NCBI GenBank assembly: GCA_033063855.1
Contig: CP093831.1
Span: 24,552,001-24,616,000 of the forward strand
Direction of reading: 5' to 3'
From: Smittia aterrima
Lineage: Eukaryota; Arthropoda; Insecta; Diptera; Chironomidae
Length of the DNA stretch: 64,000 bases
Numbering within the stretch: position 1 is the stretch's first letter; every line of letters starts with the position of its first letter. The notes under the pieces are model-generated. The model did no database searches. It saw only the letters and a program-made list of their open reading frames with translations, and was not told where the DNA came from. A program made the translations under genes and the position numbers. Of this stretch, positions 31,801 to 46,800 are shown piece after piece.

Positions 31801-34800
31801 GCGTAAATCCTTCAATTCATTCGAGACACTATAGCAATCAGGTGGTTTCGCAGCTGAATGCTCATCACATCGGAAACGGTTGCAATATGCCATAAACTAC
31901 GTGAACATATTTCAAATTACACAAATGTGAAAATTCATCATCATAGGAGAAGAACGTCGTTCGCCGTAAATTGGCATTTGAGAGCCATTGTCAGAATGAA
32001 AAGCTCTTCTTTATCCCATCCCCAGCACATTAGGTATTTCATCTCCTTCGCGCAATTTGCCTTCGATGTTTCGTGGTCTCAGATGTTTGCTCTTCTAAAG
32101 AGAAACGAGGCAAGGAAGGCAAAGTAAAAATGAATTCTTCTCCGAAAAGCGAAGCGAAGGTAACAAGATCATTAATTTAACTACAACTAGTTACAAATTA
32201 TAGTTGAGATGCCATTGGAAACGAGAAGATAGCTTCAAGCATTACCAGAAAATAAAAGCTCTTCTATTATTCATTTTCACTGTGCTCCCCACAGGTTCAT
32301 TTATGGCGGTAAGTTTGGAAAGGCAGCAGCAGTGGCAATAAGAACAAAAAAAGAACAGAAGCTGAACAAATGAAACGAGCACAATTTGGTTAAGAGACCA
32401 TCAAAACACCGAGAGCAAAGTACAAAAAAAAAACTATTTCTCATGAAAATTTAATCAGGTTTTTGTTCGGGAAACCAATAAGGGAGTGTTTCCTTGAAGG
32501 TTTCTTTCTCTCGCTCTAAGACAACACATCACGGACCTGACCAGCGTATTTACATTCATTGCTCAACTTTACCGTTGCTCTAACAAACTCCCTGATGATT
32601 AATATAAGAAATGTCTCTCAAATGGAATCAAGAGTTCGATGGGCGGCGATGTCGGACAGAAAATGAAAGAACAATTGAGTCATGTGGGCTTTCAGAACGA
32701 ATCCAAATATGTGTTCAACCCGTCATTACCGAAGAGAACGACATGGGAGTCTATTCAGCAACGTCAGAGCAAATGTACCTGACTTAGTCGCCTCAGCATT
32801 TGAATAAATCAAATACAAATTTTCGTTTTGTTTCAGGAGAAACCTCAGCAACTTGGAGAGGTTTGAAAAGGCACTTGAGCAAACAAACGCGGCCATTGTG
32901 AATGTTTCAGGTTCGGGCAGATAGTTGAGCATAAAAATTTATATTTCATGACTTGCAAGAGTTTTCTTTTCTTCTTTAAAATTCAACTCTAGAGTTACTC
33001 GTTATAATCATGAAAAGTTTGAAGTCTCACTGTCACATTCCATGTTTGAAAGCTTTTACAATGTCGAGAACTCGAGTGCATGCTCAACTCCAACTCTTCA
33101 GAGCTATAAAAATTTGTAATAAACGTTCTTCCTTCTTAACCTTCCAGCGCTAATGCTCAGAGTTATTCGCAACGAGCAATCGTACTCCTTTGGCTCTTTC
33201 AGTAATAAAAATCTATGATTTACGTTTATTTTTCAACTTTAAATTTTATTGCCTTTCAGCAAGACTTCGAGACTGAGCCACCGAACAGCTCCTGATATTG
33301 GCAGGACGATGATCATCATGGGAATGTTGTGGGAAAAGAAACTTTTTGCTGTTTGCTTCTCACCCGCCACATTAAATGGATAATAAATTTCAATATTTTT
33401 CACACGCCATGAAAAGTTATTTAATAAAATGAAATTGCTTCTTTCTCCTATCGGCAATCGATGGACGATGGAAGCAGTTTAAGTAACTTTCATCCGTTTT
33501 CGATCGTTCTCGATTTAAAATCGACTTGGCTAAAAGTTGTTTTCACATTGAAACGCGACTTGAAATTCAAGCGCAAAAAGCAAAAATAAAACCTTTTATG
33601 AACGTTTCATTAGAATTCGCTTTGAAATGAGCGGCGTCGAGAGGAGTTTGAGGGGAAAGGAGGGCGGCGGATATTTGAGACTCAAACATTTTGAGTGAGG
33701 TAAATGAAGAGTATTCGAGCGAACGGGTAGGTGGGAGGGAAAACATTTCTCTCCTTAATCAAAAAGTTGAAATCAGAAAAAATTAAAAATTTAATTGGAT
33801 TTTTTCACTTTGTGGATTCTTTGTGAAACTTGTCGTTATTTACATTTCGCTTTCGCTTTCAACAACTCTCGCGTTCGCTTTCGTGTGCCGTTGTTAGCAA
33901 ACACGCCCTTATCGTCTCGAAGGAAAGTAATATTCCGGAGAAATCATGAAGAATGCAGATGAAAAGTTTAATTATGTTCTGATTGTCGAGTGAGATTTTT
34001 CATTTCGTACTTGCCGCCCCACTGCCTTCGCCACCCTTCACGACGAGTTATGTAATCTGATCGTGTTTGTCATCATCTGTTGGGAAGTGTATAGATGGAA
34101 GAAATTTTCAATTAAGCCGAAATTACTCCTTCAATATCTTGAAGTGGATGGGAACTCTCTCTCTAATGGTTCACTTGGATGATGGAAACTGAAAACATCA
34201 TCGTTTCGAAGAGCGGAAATTAAAACGAAAAGTTGAAAAAGCAAACAACGAGAGACAGGAAAAAATAAACATCCAATCTGTCCATGGACTTTGGAGCAAG
34301 CTAACGATGGAGATTCTCAACTCACCTCGATGCCATTTTGCTGTGCTGAGCAATTACTTATATTCAAAGAACCGCTTATGAAGTCGTTTTGAACATCAAC
34401 TACTAGGAAAGCATTCATCGGTCTTACAATCTGTGAAAAGAAAAAAAAAATTGTTAGAGAGATAATTGAGAAACTTTAAAGGACAGAAAATGGAAGGATT
34501 CAACTGTCGAATGAGAATGAGGAGGAGGAGAAAAGGCTCAAGGATTATCAATGAAGATAGGAAAGAAAGAAAGAAAATAATCAACCAACGGATTCAATTC
34601 TAACCAGTGGACAGACAGAATGAGATGAAGCGTAAAAAGCAATGTCCGTTATAAGTTTTCACATCAGGTGTGCTGATGCTAGTTTCGACAATCACACAAG
34701 CAAAACCGGAATCATCCGAAAAAAGAATTGAAGAAAGATGTTTCACCTTCCTGGAAAAATTTTCACTCTCTCATCGAAAATTAGATTCGAAAGTCATATG

Positions 34801-37800
34801 TGAGGAGGAAGATAGAGCTTAGAAGCTTAAGCAGTTCTTAACATAATCAGCGAAAGGGAAGAAAGAGACAATAAAAAGCTCTAATGGAATATCCTATTAA
34901 TAACGAAGCCCACAAAAAAAGTGTCTTAGTTGGCAGAAAATAAAACTGAAATGAGTAAACCGTTCTAACTTGGCAATTTCTTGCGGCCCTTAATAAGATT
35001 AAAATTTCATCAAAAAGTCGCAGAAAAGTCAGCAAAAGGAGAAGACGAAATTGACAAAAGGCGGATTGAAGGGTCTTTGCTGCACGTTGTGATGAAAACT
35101 CTCATCTCTCCGCTTCGCCTCTTTAAGATAATGTCGAGAGTCCTCAATGAATCGATGCCACTTTCTGGCACGGAAAAAAAAGTTATTTCGATATCATCTC
35201 GTTGTTGTGTACACGACTTTCTTTTGTTAGATTATTCGATGGGATTTTTATGAGGGAGAGGAAGATTTATTGACGATGAGGAAGCGAAGACCTGATGAAT
35301 GAAGCTGCACGGGTCGTCGACATATTTATTGCTAGATCAATCAATCGACTGGAATAATTACCCTTCTCCCCAGTCAAACTGAACCCTTTGTGTCCTGATT
35401 TCTGCATTCTCCCAACAATCGACAACAGAAAAGAAAGGAAAGGAAATTCATTGAACTTACCGTTTTTATCCACGAGTTCCAGCAGAAAGTAAATTCATCT
35501 CGATCGATGTACCCTTAACAGAGAGAGAAAGATACGAAATTGAAATTAAACGAGTTCACTTTCTATCGTCCGGCCATTAATTCACAAAGTTGTCGAGTGC
35601 TGTACAACGAGTGAGGAGGCAAAAAGTTTTTATACTTTTTTTTTCGCTCAGCAAGCGATGGGCGGGAGTAGCACAGGAAATTTTCAATTAATTTATATTT
35701 ATACTTGAACTGTTGGAAACTTTTGTAGCGAGAGCGAGAGAAGAAAAATCCCATTCATCTCAAACGGGTTCCCTCGAAAAAATTATAAATTTCCATTTAT
35801 TCCTCTCGTCCGATGTAAATCTCAGAGATCGATGCGGCGCAAGTAGCGGCGGAGGCGAGAAACGAGAAGAATTTTATTCATGGTACATGACATTTTTATT
35901 TTCATGAGATTAAAACTTTTGGCGCTGTCGGTCGGTTGGCGAAGAAACTTTGACAATTCACAACTTTTTCTTATTCTTCCGCCTCTCACTCCCCTAAAAC
36001 CAATCTCCTCGCATAGTCCAAAAGGATATTCAATAAAAGTTTCATGCAGTAAGATTATCGCCAGTTCTCATATTCGTTATAGGAAACTTTTCTTTTTCTC
36101 ACTTCCCAACATTCGCTCATAATCTGGTGGTGAAGTGCAAAAGTGTTTCTAAGAGGATTCTAATCGATTTAAAAAACTTTTTTTTTCACTCTTTCACATG
36201 AGTCAGCGTGACCTGATTTAAAGGCTTTTTTCGTGAAGGAAATCTTTGTCACGAAGTTGAGTATTTCTTGAAAATAAAAAGTTCAATCCTTGAGAGTTTA
36301 AATTTAACTTAAAGTCAAATAATTGAAGAAAGTGAATAACGAAAAAATCCTTCTCCAACTTCACCTGCTCCAAACTTTTATTCTTGATCTTCTAAGGTTA
36401 ACTCTTGGTGTGAAAAATGCTGATAAGAGAAACCAAAGTATTCGTCTGGTCTAACAAATTCCGACAAAGTTCTCATGTTATCATTCATTTGATGGCTAAG
36501 CCTTACTACCAACTCATGTATCAACGTTCGGCAAATGTTTGTTTGCATAATTCACACGATACTAAAAGGCTAGAACGTGCTCAATGACTCACCATCTTGA
36601 TTCTTATCGAAAACGGCGAACATCTCTTCCAAGTGACTCGGGGGAATCAAGTAGATGTGGCCTTTGTTGTTGCGGAATAAGGCTCGGCATATCAAAGTGA
36701 ATTCTGCTAACGATAGGCGATCATCGCTAAAAGAAACAAGAGAAAAGTTTTAATCCTCTCAATTATTTGTTCTTAAGGCGTTTGTCAAACTTCAAATTTG
36801 CTTCAATCTACAAATTGAGCTTGGAATTTCATGTCTCGAAGCGTTTCACAAAGAGACTTCATTTTCTTCGAAATTATGCCGTCAGCAGTTTCCTAGAAGA
36901 AACTTAATATTGTTGTCAATGAAAACAATCGTCATGAATCAACTCGAGAGTGTTTTCCGGAGAAATGAAAATTTAAATCTGTTCTCGCATTTTTTGAGCC
37001 TCAATGTTCGCTTTCTTTTTTATTTTTTGTTTGAAGTGAGCAAATATGTTTGCACACTTTTCTCCTTCTGCCTTCTGTTATTTCGCTTCAATTTCTTCTC
37101 GATTTATTATGCTCCAGTTCTTCGAAAAAAGAAAGAAAAAAAATCGTGACACGGAAGAGCGAAAATGTTTTTTTGCAATTACGAAGCTTTCTTCCTCAAC
37201 GAAGTTTGTGTTTTCATTTGAAGAAAATTATTAATTGCAAGCACTTTTGTGACACTCGTCAACTCTTTGAGGCAAAAAGAAAGAAAGTTTTTTCATGTTC
37301 ACTCAAAAATTACTTCATCTCTGAGATGAAACAAGTTGAGTGAGTGAGAGAGGAGAACGCTAATGGAAAACTTCTCGTAATTGCTGAAAAGTCAACCTCA
37401 CTCAATTCATTAGTGCTTCGCTTCTCTGGGAAGTTTAAAACTTCATGAAAAAGCGAGAGCGAAGCAATTCACAACAAACAAAATAAATTAATCTGGGAAC
37501 TGGGAAAATCTCAAAGTCGCATTCGCTTTTGTAAAAATTTTCATTTCACTCGTTTACTTTACTTTTCAACAAGCACAGCATTTTTCCGAAAGGACTCAGC
37601 CTCTCTTTCCCCGTCCCCTCTCTCGTCTTGTGCTTTTGGCAAACATTTTTCCAGTTTACTAAGCTTCCCTAAAGTGTCGAGCATTCGGAAAATTGAATTA
37701 AATATTGTGAGAATGTCGCAAAAAACCTTTTTACACCTCTCGACGCTCCCCTTTCGGGTCAATGGAGGCAAAGCTACAGAAAAGAGTTTAAATGAATTGA

Positions 37801-40800
37801 GAGAAGGTGAGTTTATTTAATGGTGAATCGGTCAAAGAATTCCTAAACACTCTTTCCATTTCAATTTGAAGCTTTCAATGCTTTAATCAAGCAATTCATC
37901 ACCTCAACGAACTTTTCTCAAAAACTTCAAAATCTTTTTATATTCCATTCGTTGTTGTGACAGCAAAGTTCATTTCTGTGGAATCTCAAGAAGTGTCACG
38001 TTGAGCTCCTTCTCTGGATGATTTTATTTCCAGTCTGGTAAATATGAAAGTTAATCACAGTCTTCATTGCCGACAGTTGGAAAATGTTTCTTAAAACTCA
38101 ATGTTTTCTGTGCCTTCGTCAGCTCTTGCCAAGAGAAAGTTTATCTTCAGATACATCTCACCGACGTCAAAGTCTGTTTCTCAAATTTTTCTTTCTTTCT
38201 TTTTTCGTCCAATTAAAACATTTTCTCTGATAAAACAAGAGAAGAAGAAAGTTTTTGTTATGAGGAGGTGCATGGATAATCATGACAGGAAAGTTTTCGT
38301 GAGCTGACATCATGAGCAGATAGCAAAAGGAGAAACTAATTGCGAATTAAAGTTTGAGGTTTGAATAGTTTTCCTTTTCCTGTGTAAAGTGAAACGTTCA
38401 TCACTCGCCACTCAACAGAAATTTCAAGCTTCATCTGACTTTGAAATAAATGCAAACAAACTTTTTGCTCGAGAGTCAGAGAGCTCGTCAGCGACGAGGG
38501 AAACAAAGAAGGTAAATTATTGATTAATTTTTTTTTTGTGCAACACAATTCGAAAACGAGGCATCGAAGGCTGTGTGGGTGGGCTTAAATAAACTCCCGA
38601 TATGTGTTCATCAATGAATGATTGTCGGTATTACGAAGGCAGACGAGATCGCTCGCTTTTGTGTATCTTTCAATTTTCCATGAAGCTGACGAGAGCGAGA
38701 AAAACAGAAATATTCATGAAGAGGCATTTTCTGAATTCTTTTTATTAAATTCCGCTCATCAATAAGTTGACGAGAGTGAGCGCAAGCATAAATTTATTCA
38801 TGTTCGTTTGGGTTTGATTCGCTTTTTATTTTAGGAGGACGAGGGAACTCTGTTGGTTCGAAATTTTATCGATTATGAATTGAATGTTTTAGCTGCCGTG
38901 AAGTTCATTTTATGAAAGCGGTGACTGCGAAATTCAGATTCTATCCAACTTAGACAATTTATGGAATTTTCTTTCTGAAGAATCTTGCTCAAACTTTTTT
39001 TCCCTTCCGTTTAAAACTGGCTGAAGAGAAACTTTAATGAGTTTAATCCTTTTTATCTCTTTTTAGTGCTGATTAAAGTTCGTTCTTTTATTGTTTCTTT
39101 GCCAGGTCAATACCTCGAGAGAAAGAGACCAATCAAAAATGTTTTATAAATGAATCAAGAGGAGTCTTGAGCTTGAAAATCTTACATGAGAATCCTTCAC
39201 CTTTCTCGCAAAAAATAACTTCGCGAAGAGATTGATTTTCTCCTTTCTCGCCCTTGCAACAATTTCTCGACATCTTCGTCGAGAGTGATTGTTATATTAA
39301 AAGCAACGAGCACCGCACATTGCTCGCAGTCCTCTCAACACAATTCTGAGAAGGTTTGCATTATTGTCTGCATTTTTCAATTGCTTTCTCTCGACTTTCT
39401 TCGCCTTTATTCGGTTAGCAATGCTTCCACATCCGTGTTCATTGTGCCGTCGTGCTTCGAATTGTATAAAAGCGCGCGTAGAGAAAATAAAGCTCTCTTA
39501 GCAACGAACTGAAGTGTTTTTCATATTAGAAATAAAGCTTTTTGCCGTGTGACGAATAAAGGAAGAAATGAAGAAGGAAGAAAGAGTCTCCTACGTCTAA
39601 GTCTCTCCCCACAATGAAAAATATTTATTTCTCGCTACAAAACTTTCATCAACAGAGAAAAGAAAAAGAAAAATATGCAAGCGCGTCATTGTTTCGAGGA
39701 GCTGCTCAACGAAAATGAATCGTCGGGAGGAATTCATGAGTGACACACCACGAATGTCTCTGTCTCAGTCTCTCACTCAAACGAGCTCTGATGCTATTTT
39801 TAGCTGATTTCGTACAAACTGTAATGACTTGCTTAAATGGCGTAATGACATGCAAATATCTTTCTCTCTAAAGACGGAAGAGAGCAAAGACAAAAAAAAC
39901 TTTCTGCCGCTTAAAAGGCACAGAAGTAAGACGGAAACTTTTCTTTCGTTCCGTTCCCTCTCTCACTCACTCACAAAACGAAGCAAATAAGTAAAGTTTT
40001 TATGTAAATATAGCGATTTTCGTGAAGTGCTAAAAGTTTCGAGCGTTCGTGTGTACGCTTAACATTTCATTTGAGAAGGAAGCTTTAGCCGTCATAAATT
40101 ACACGAGAGAGAGTCTTGGTGTGTAAAGTAATATTTAATATGTTTTAATCACATCATTTTTCATCATGAAAAGCACGAAACTTTAATGCAAGCAGAAGCT
40201 GTTTTCACTCCTGTTCCGCTGTTAATTCTGTTTCATCCTCTCTCGTTGTCTCTTTTTGTTATCGTCAAGCACCAAACGACAACGACGACGACGACAACGA
40301 CAGTGGAATATCAACCACGGTTATTTATTTGAACAGCGAGTTAATCCTTTCGAAAGGGAGTTAAGGGGGAAGGAGGAGAATGATTTTAACACTATTTTTA
40401 TGTCCTTGAGTTGTTTTCCCATTAACCCTCTCAGCCATTAAAGATTGCGACAAGAAGTTTTCTCGCTGTTAAATTATGAATCATTGAAAACTTTTTCCTC
40501 CCCCTAATCGTGCGATAGAGTTTAGCGCGTGGAATGGAAATTTACGCAATTAATTTAGTAGCTTTTAATGTTCTTCAAGTACGTAATTTACATTTATAGG
40601 AAGTTTAACAAACCCAGATAAATTCAGCTAAATGCTTTCGACGTCGACGTCGTCGTCACACTCAAAGACCCCTCAAGCGAGAATAAAAATTTGGCAGCAA
40701 CGAAAATTAAGAATTTCTCTCTCTCCCTCTGCTGCTTAAGCAAATAAGTAAGAATCGAGGCGCGAAGAGAGATGGAAAGACAAGACAAGACGCAATGTCA

Positions 40801-43800
40801 CATTTTTTTGTGGAGTGTGAAATCATCTTGTTTCTTTCGGCAAGGGAACTGGTGAAGGTTACAACGATGATTTCTTAACATTTTTTGATGAATATTTTAC
40901 AACGAACACAACATGTCTGGTTGAATGACGATATTTCTTCTTGCCAAACATCGTCGTCTTCATCCCCAGATGAAGGTAACATCATGCGATGCTTCGACAC
41001 ATGCGAGACCCTTTTTTTTTTGCTTGGAGCTTGCTCAGGGGTTTGGTGCGTAGTGGAAAGGAAAAATTGCTGCTCTCACTCACTGAATTAAATGTGAAAG
41101 AATAAACAAACATTTGGAGAATGATTTATACTTTTTCTTCTTGATGTGACTTCAAGTGTGAGCGGGTTGCGGGGAGTGAGGAGGCGTCTAATAAAAATAT
41201 TTGTTACGCTTTGTTCATGTTTTGGCATTAGGCGACAAAAGCTCATTTCCTCATCGCAAAAAAATAAAGCAACAACAGGAAAAAGTCTTGTTTTATTTCT
41301 GTGTTAACACAAATAAGCTTCAGCAGGGCTTAAATCTACCGAGCTTTACTTTTAATGCTTTTTGAGTCTCTCAACATACTCGAAGCTTCTTTTCCCTTTT
41401 ACCTTTATTAAAAGTTACAGCGCCAGTATCAACAAAAAGGGTTAAATATGGTTTATAGGGGGGAAAGGAAATGGCTTCCCTTCCCTAACTCCACGCTCAT
41501 CCCAGATTTTCCATTCGCTCAAGGCTAATTCGTAAGTTTTGAATATTTTGGGTTTAATTTTTAATTTGCTGTCAGGAAAAGTTTTTCAGATTCGAGGCAA
41601 AGGGTTCGGTGTTTGAGACAGTTTCTTAGGTTTTCAAATGACTTGTCGTTTGTGTGGGAAAACTAAAAACTAGGAATCGCTCGTTTGAGAGACTGGCAGT
41701 CCCGTTCACGAGCGATTGAAGGTTCCTCGGTAAAGCTCTAAAGCTCAAAGAGAAAATCGACTTTCAGGTGAACAATTGTTGACTTCAAATCCTTCTCGGA
41801 AAGACTTTTCTTGCAAGAAATATTAGACTTTAACCCAAAGTAGCTCATCAACCCTCTTTTATCCCTCTCTCAAGGTTATTTTATGTCGTTTTGGTGGCAT
41901 AAGTCTCGCTCTCGTCTTTCGTCCTAAAAAATGATAGCTTTTAGACGAAGAGCGGTTACAACCACGCCACATTTATTTCAATTGTCGTCGGGGAAGGAAA
42001 GAATGAGTTAAGACGTTACATTGATGTCGACATAACCACTTTATTAGAATAATTTCCAAGCCATGTATTATTTAATTAGTCTCATGGATGAAGAAGATCT
42101 CTTTTGTGTCCTTTCCGAAAAACAAAATGCAATGAGCGGATTAGAAGGCAACTCGTGACGCTCCTTTGTCATTCTCCTCTCTTAACCCATCTGGCAGTTA
42201 TTAATTCTATGTAATTAAATTAAGTGTTTTATGTTTATTTTTATCGCCCTCACAATTTTTATCATCGCCATCGTCTCGCGCTGAATATGAAGTCTCCGAA
42301 CGAGAAACTATTTTATGGGATGCAGGATGGCGGCTCCCATGATTAATAACAATTAATTAGATCAAATGAAAGCTTCGGAACCGGAGGGATTTCTAGGAAT
42401 TAACATTGAGACGTCTACTCTCTCTCTCTCTAGCTCTTACTCGAGGGAACTTTGGTTGAAACAAATTACGACGATTTGAGCGTACTCAGCTGAATCGTTA
42501 CGGAAGGAAGGTTGTCATAGTTTGCTTTGTTTAATCATGAAACTTCTCATCGTCTTCTACCCACCACGAATGACAGTTTGCAAGACAAGCACAAGACATT
42601 TTAATTTTATGCAAGCTAATCATGGAACAATGAATTGTTTAATTGCAAAATGAAGAAAAACTAGAAAGTTTATTGTGCAGCGAGAGATGAAATTCCCACA
42701 GCGACGACGAATGAAGATTCTTGCAAAACAGGAAAACGGGGAACGAAAGAGAATGTCAACAGCAAAAAGGTAATTTCGCTTATTGTTTCAAGTTAATTTG
42801 AATGAGAAGGGACTCATAGAAACCGACCGAAGTGAATGAGTCTCTGATGTCTATTTAATGAGAAACCTTTTAAAATTGTATTAGGATCTTCTTCTTCTTT
42901 CTCATGGTTTGTGAGAGAGCGTGTGACAGCAGATGGGCATCCTCTGTAGAAATGATAAAGCGACGGTGGGGTTAAATGTTAATTCCATCACACTAACTTT
43001 ATAACGTTTTTGGTTACACAGAGATTTCTGTTCTCTCGTATCGTCTTTCGACCATGACACGAGAGAGGGGAAAGGGAGTACGTGATAATGCACCATCAAT
43101 TACCGAATGGAATGAGAATCTCTGCTTATCTCAGCAACTTTCACTCAACATTAATAACTTCACTTTATAAATATTTTATCATTGGGAAGAAGGATTTTAT
43201 TAATTACATTGTAACCGAATTGCTAGGGCTCAATTGAACGGAGGAGTGAATCTCAGGATCGTCGGCTTTCGTCTGGGAGTAGAATGTTGTACGTTGTGCT
43301 GTTAAAAAGCCATAAATTACAATCTTCTCGTATCTACTCGTGTTTACTCTGTGCAGACATAAAACTCACATTGAATAATTTATTACGATTAATCTGATGG
43401 TTTTGTATGAGGATGAAGAGAGAACTTCTTTTCTGAGAATCGGGGATTACGCTTGATATATCCGAAGCAAATTTAAGGAGCTTTCCTCGCGACGAAAGCC
43501 GAGCGTTTGTGACTTGATATGATTTGGAATGACGTCAGCGCATTGATCCGAACAACAAATAAATGAATCAATTTTCTTTGTCGTCGGCTGTACGCCGAAC
43601 GTGTTGGTGGCAATGTAAGTCATGTTAAACGACATTCCGTGAAGAAAGATGTCAACAGTTGACATTCACGAGGAAGAACAATGAAGAACAAAACAAAAAA
43701 TTCACCGCAGCCAAGAAAAAGTTTCTTTTAACCTAATTCTTAATTAAATCACAAAAGCAAAATGGCAAACGACGAGCTATATAATCAGCAATAAACTTTT

Positions 43801-46800
43801 TTCGTTATTCCGGCTTGAAACGACACAAGCTTAAACATCGACTTGTGAAGATCGCAAAAGAAATCCCTGTTTATACGTTTGAAGCTTTAAAATGTCTTCG
43901 TGCAGACTGAAATATGGAAGGAGCTCTCTCTCTTGCTCTCCTAGCACAAAGCGGAAATATGCTTACGGAACCGAGAGTTTTCTGCATGCAATTTAAACGA
44001 AAAGTCAGGGACGAGGACGAAAAGGGAAGGAAGACTTAATGTAGCGAAATATATTTATTTCATCTTTGTGCCGTTGCGAGCGAAACTTTCCTCGTTACGA
44101 CAGATTTCATGTTTGTGAGGTTCGTTAAATGCTTTCAGGATCTCAAAGGCAACAGAGAAAATTGCAAATTCGACTTCAATTAGGCTCCTTGAAGCTCAAT
44201 TAGCTGCCACTAACTATAAAATGCTTTCAAGTGCCCTCACGAGCAACAAATTTTCCCCGCTCGACCACTTCAAAAGGAGCGATACATGAATCGCAGCGTA
44301 GATCATCAGACACGGAAATAATTCTCCCTCGGGTGGAAGCAATTTTCATCTTATTACTTTTACCATCTCGTCAAGTATCCCAATCGGTACAGATCATAAA
44401 TACTTTAACATCTCGTGATGCACAAGAAAGCCGTTAAGAGAAAAGTTTTTCTTTTCTTGATCCGGGGCGATAAAAATAAAAATCAACGCAATAGGCCAGC
44501 AATACTGGCTGTTAGTCGTAAACACTTGAAAACAATATTTCCGCTAAGCGCTTCCATAAAACGCCATGAAAAGGGAAGAAAGGGAAACAAGAAATAAACA
44601 TTTGGAGGCGAAAAAATGAAACAACAAAAGTTGGAAAAGTTTTCTTTCTTTTCTTTTTTTTTTTTCATCGATAACGAAACACAACAGCATCGACTTTCAC
44701 GGCTCTCGAGTGTTTCCGATTTATCAATTTTTCGCGTAACTTAGCAAAAAATTTATTTTAATTATATGCCAAACAGACCCGACAATCAATAACTTTGCCG
44801 AGCGCTTGGGGAGCTCGAAACAAAATTGATCAATAATTGAATAATAAAATGCGTCACGTGAGAGCTTAAATGATTTAATCTTGAAAATTTTGTGTGTTTC
44901 ACCGCATCACTCTTAGCGACGAGTGAGTGAGAGCTGAGAAAGGTCGTACGTGAATGTCATTTTATTATCTCTGAAGCTTTTTTGGGTTTGGCGTGCGAAA
45001 CCTTAAGTGAATCGGAGTTCTTTGATCCTCTTGCGCTTCATATTTTTCAATCTTGCCTCGTTTTTCGACTCCGCCTCGATGCTTTTCATGACTCAGACTA
45101 ATTTGTAAGCATTTCTGGCACGTCGTTCTGTTACACCGTAAAGGGCTCAATCAATTTCGATTACATCATGCTAAGTCCTTGGTTCGTGAATGAACGAACG
45201 AACATTCCGCTGTCTCGCTCTGCTCGCGAAAGTTGAATCGACATTGAATTTCGAAATCACGAGAAAATTATTGGAAAAATAAATTTTTCAATGCTGAATT
45301 TCCTCTCTTCCAATTTGAACGAGTTTCATGGCGGTTTTCAATGAAAAATTGTTTGCCTTGGTGCTCTTCGATATTTATTTTCATTCTTTTTTTTTTGTTT
45401 TGTTTTGCGAGAGCTCTTTTTTCGGGGTGAGCTCATCGTTGGCCTGTCATTCTCATACACATTTTCTTTCGCTTTTCCGGTTGGAAATTCTTCTTCGTCA
45501 ATGAAGCTCCCGCGCGCGAGCTCACCTCGGATGAACAGATTAAAAGTTTTGTAGAAACTTTGATGAGAATTCTATTTGACGTTAACGTTTCAATTCAGCG
45601 AGCAGCGGCGATGAGGAAAAAATATTTCAATCGAAAAAAAAAATTGGCGTCGTTGGTTGTGATTAGTGACGTGAATAAAAGTCTAATATCTCAATTTTAC
45701 AAACAAGTTCATTCATCGTCCTTCATCTCCTCGCCTCAACAGATCATAAACCGTATTTAAAGTTTTATTAACCAATCTCTCGTTGATTCTCTTTTCAAAT
45801 ACAATTTACAATCATGTCACATGCCCAACGGCTTCCATTTCTCACTCGCACGGGCTTTTCTTCCATCTCCTTCTCGTCTCGAGATGAAGGGGAGTTGCCC
45901 AGGAGATGATGAACGAAATTGGCCTCTGATTCTGTCGTCCGCATGAAATATGTCAACATAAAAGGAGATTATTTATCTCTTTCGTATTGCACAATGTGCT
46001 GGAGCTGGGGTTGAGACAGAAGCTGCGAGGCTTTTGCTGATAGTGACGGGACGGGGGGAAATTGATTCGGAGTGACAAGTAGTGAGAAGTTTTTTTTTAT
46101 TATAGACTTACATGGCCACTTAGAAAGTTCATCAAATCGTAAACTTTCGGATGGCAAAGTTCAAAGTTCGGAAGCGAGAGCATAACGAATTTATGAGAAG
46201 TCGTAACAACATCGTCGGAGGATTTTCCGCCTTGATTGTTTACTGAGGAAATAAATTTGTTCGTAATCTTGTAATGTTATTCGTCAAAACGATTTTCCAT
46301 CAAGTGTGAAAATATTTTCGCATTTGTCGAAGGAAAATTTATATTTCCACGGATTTAAACCGTTTCAAAGAGCATTAGGCGTGGAAAAATGTTGAATCGA
46401 TTTGATCAATAAATAAATAGCATTGAAAATGTTCATTCAGTTTTATGAAAACAAAAATTAAACTTTTTTTTAGGTGAATGGCGAAGGTGACTTGGCGCTT
46501 CTCTTCTCTGATGTGGATCATGACTTTTTGAATTAACAAAACCAAGAATTTATGTTTGCTTCAATAGATTCAAAGCTTCGCCTCAAACGAATCTCGAATC
46601 TTGTAAGAATTTCAATCAAAAAACTTTAACCCTAAACCTCTGAACTCTCTCCAGACTTGAACTCACTAAACGATTTCTTTGCGTGATGAAAGTCGAGTGA
46701 CGAACACGCAGTGAGGGAAGTTCTTCTTCCAATGACGCAATCTCCATTTTAAAAGATTTTTACACTAAATCACTCGAATCGCTTGACACTAACGACACCT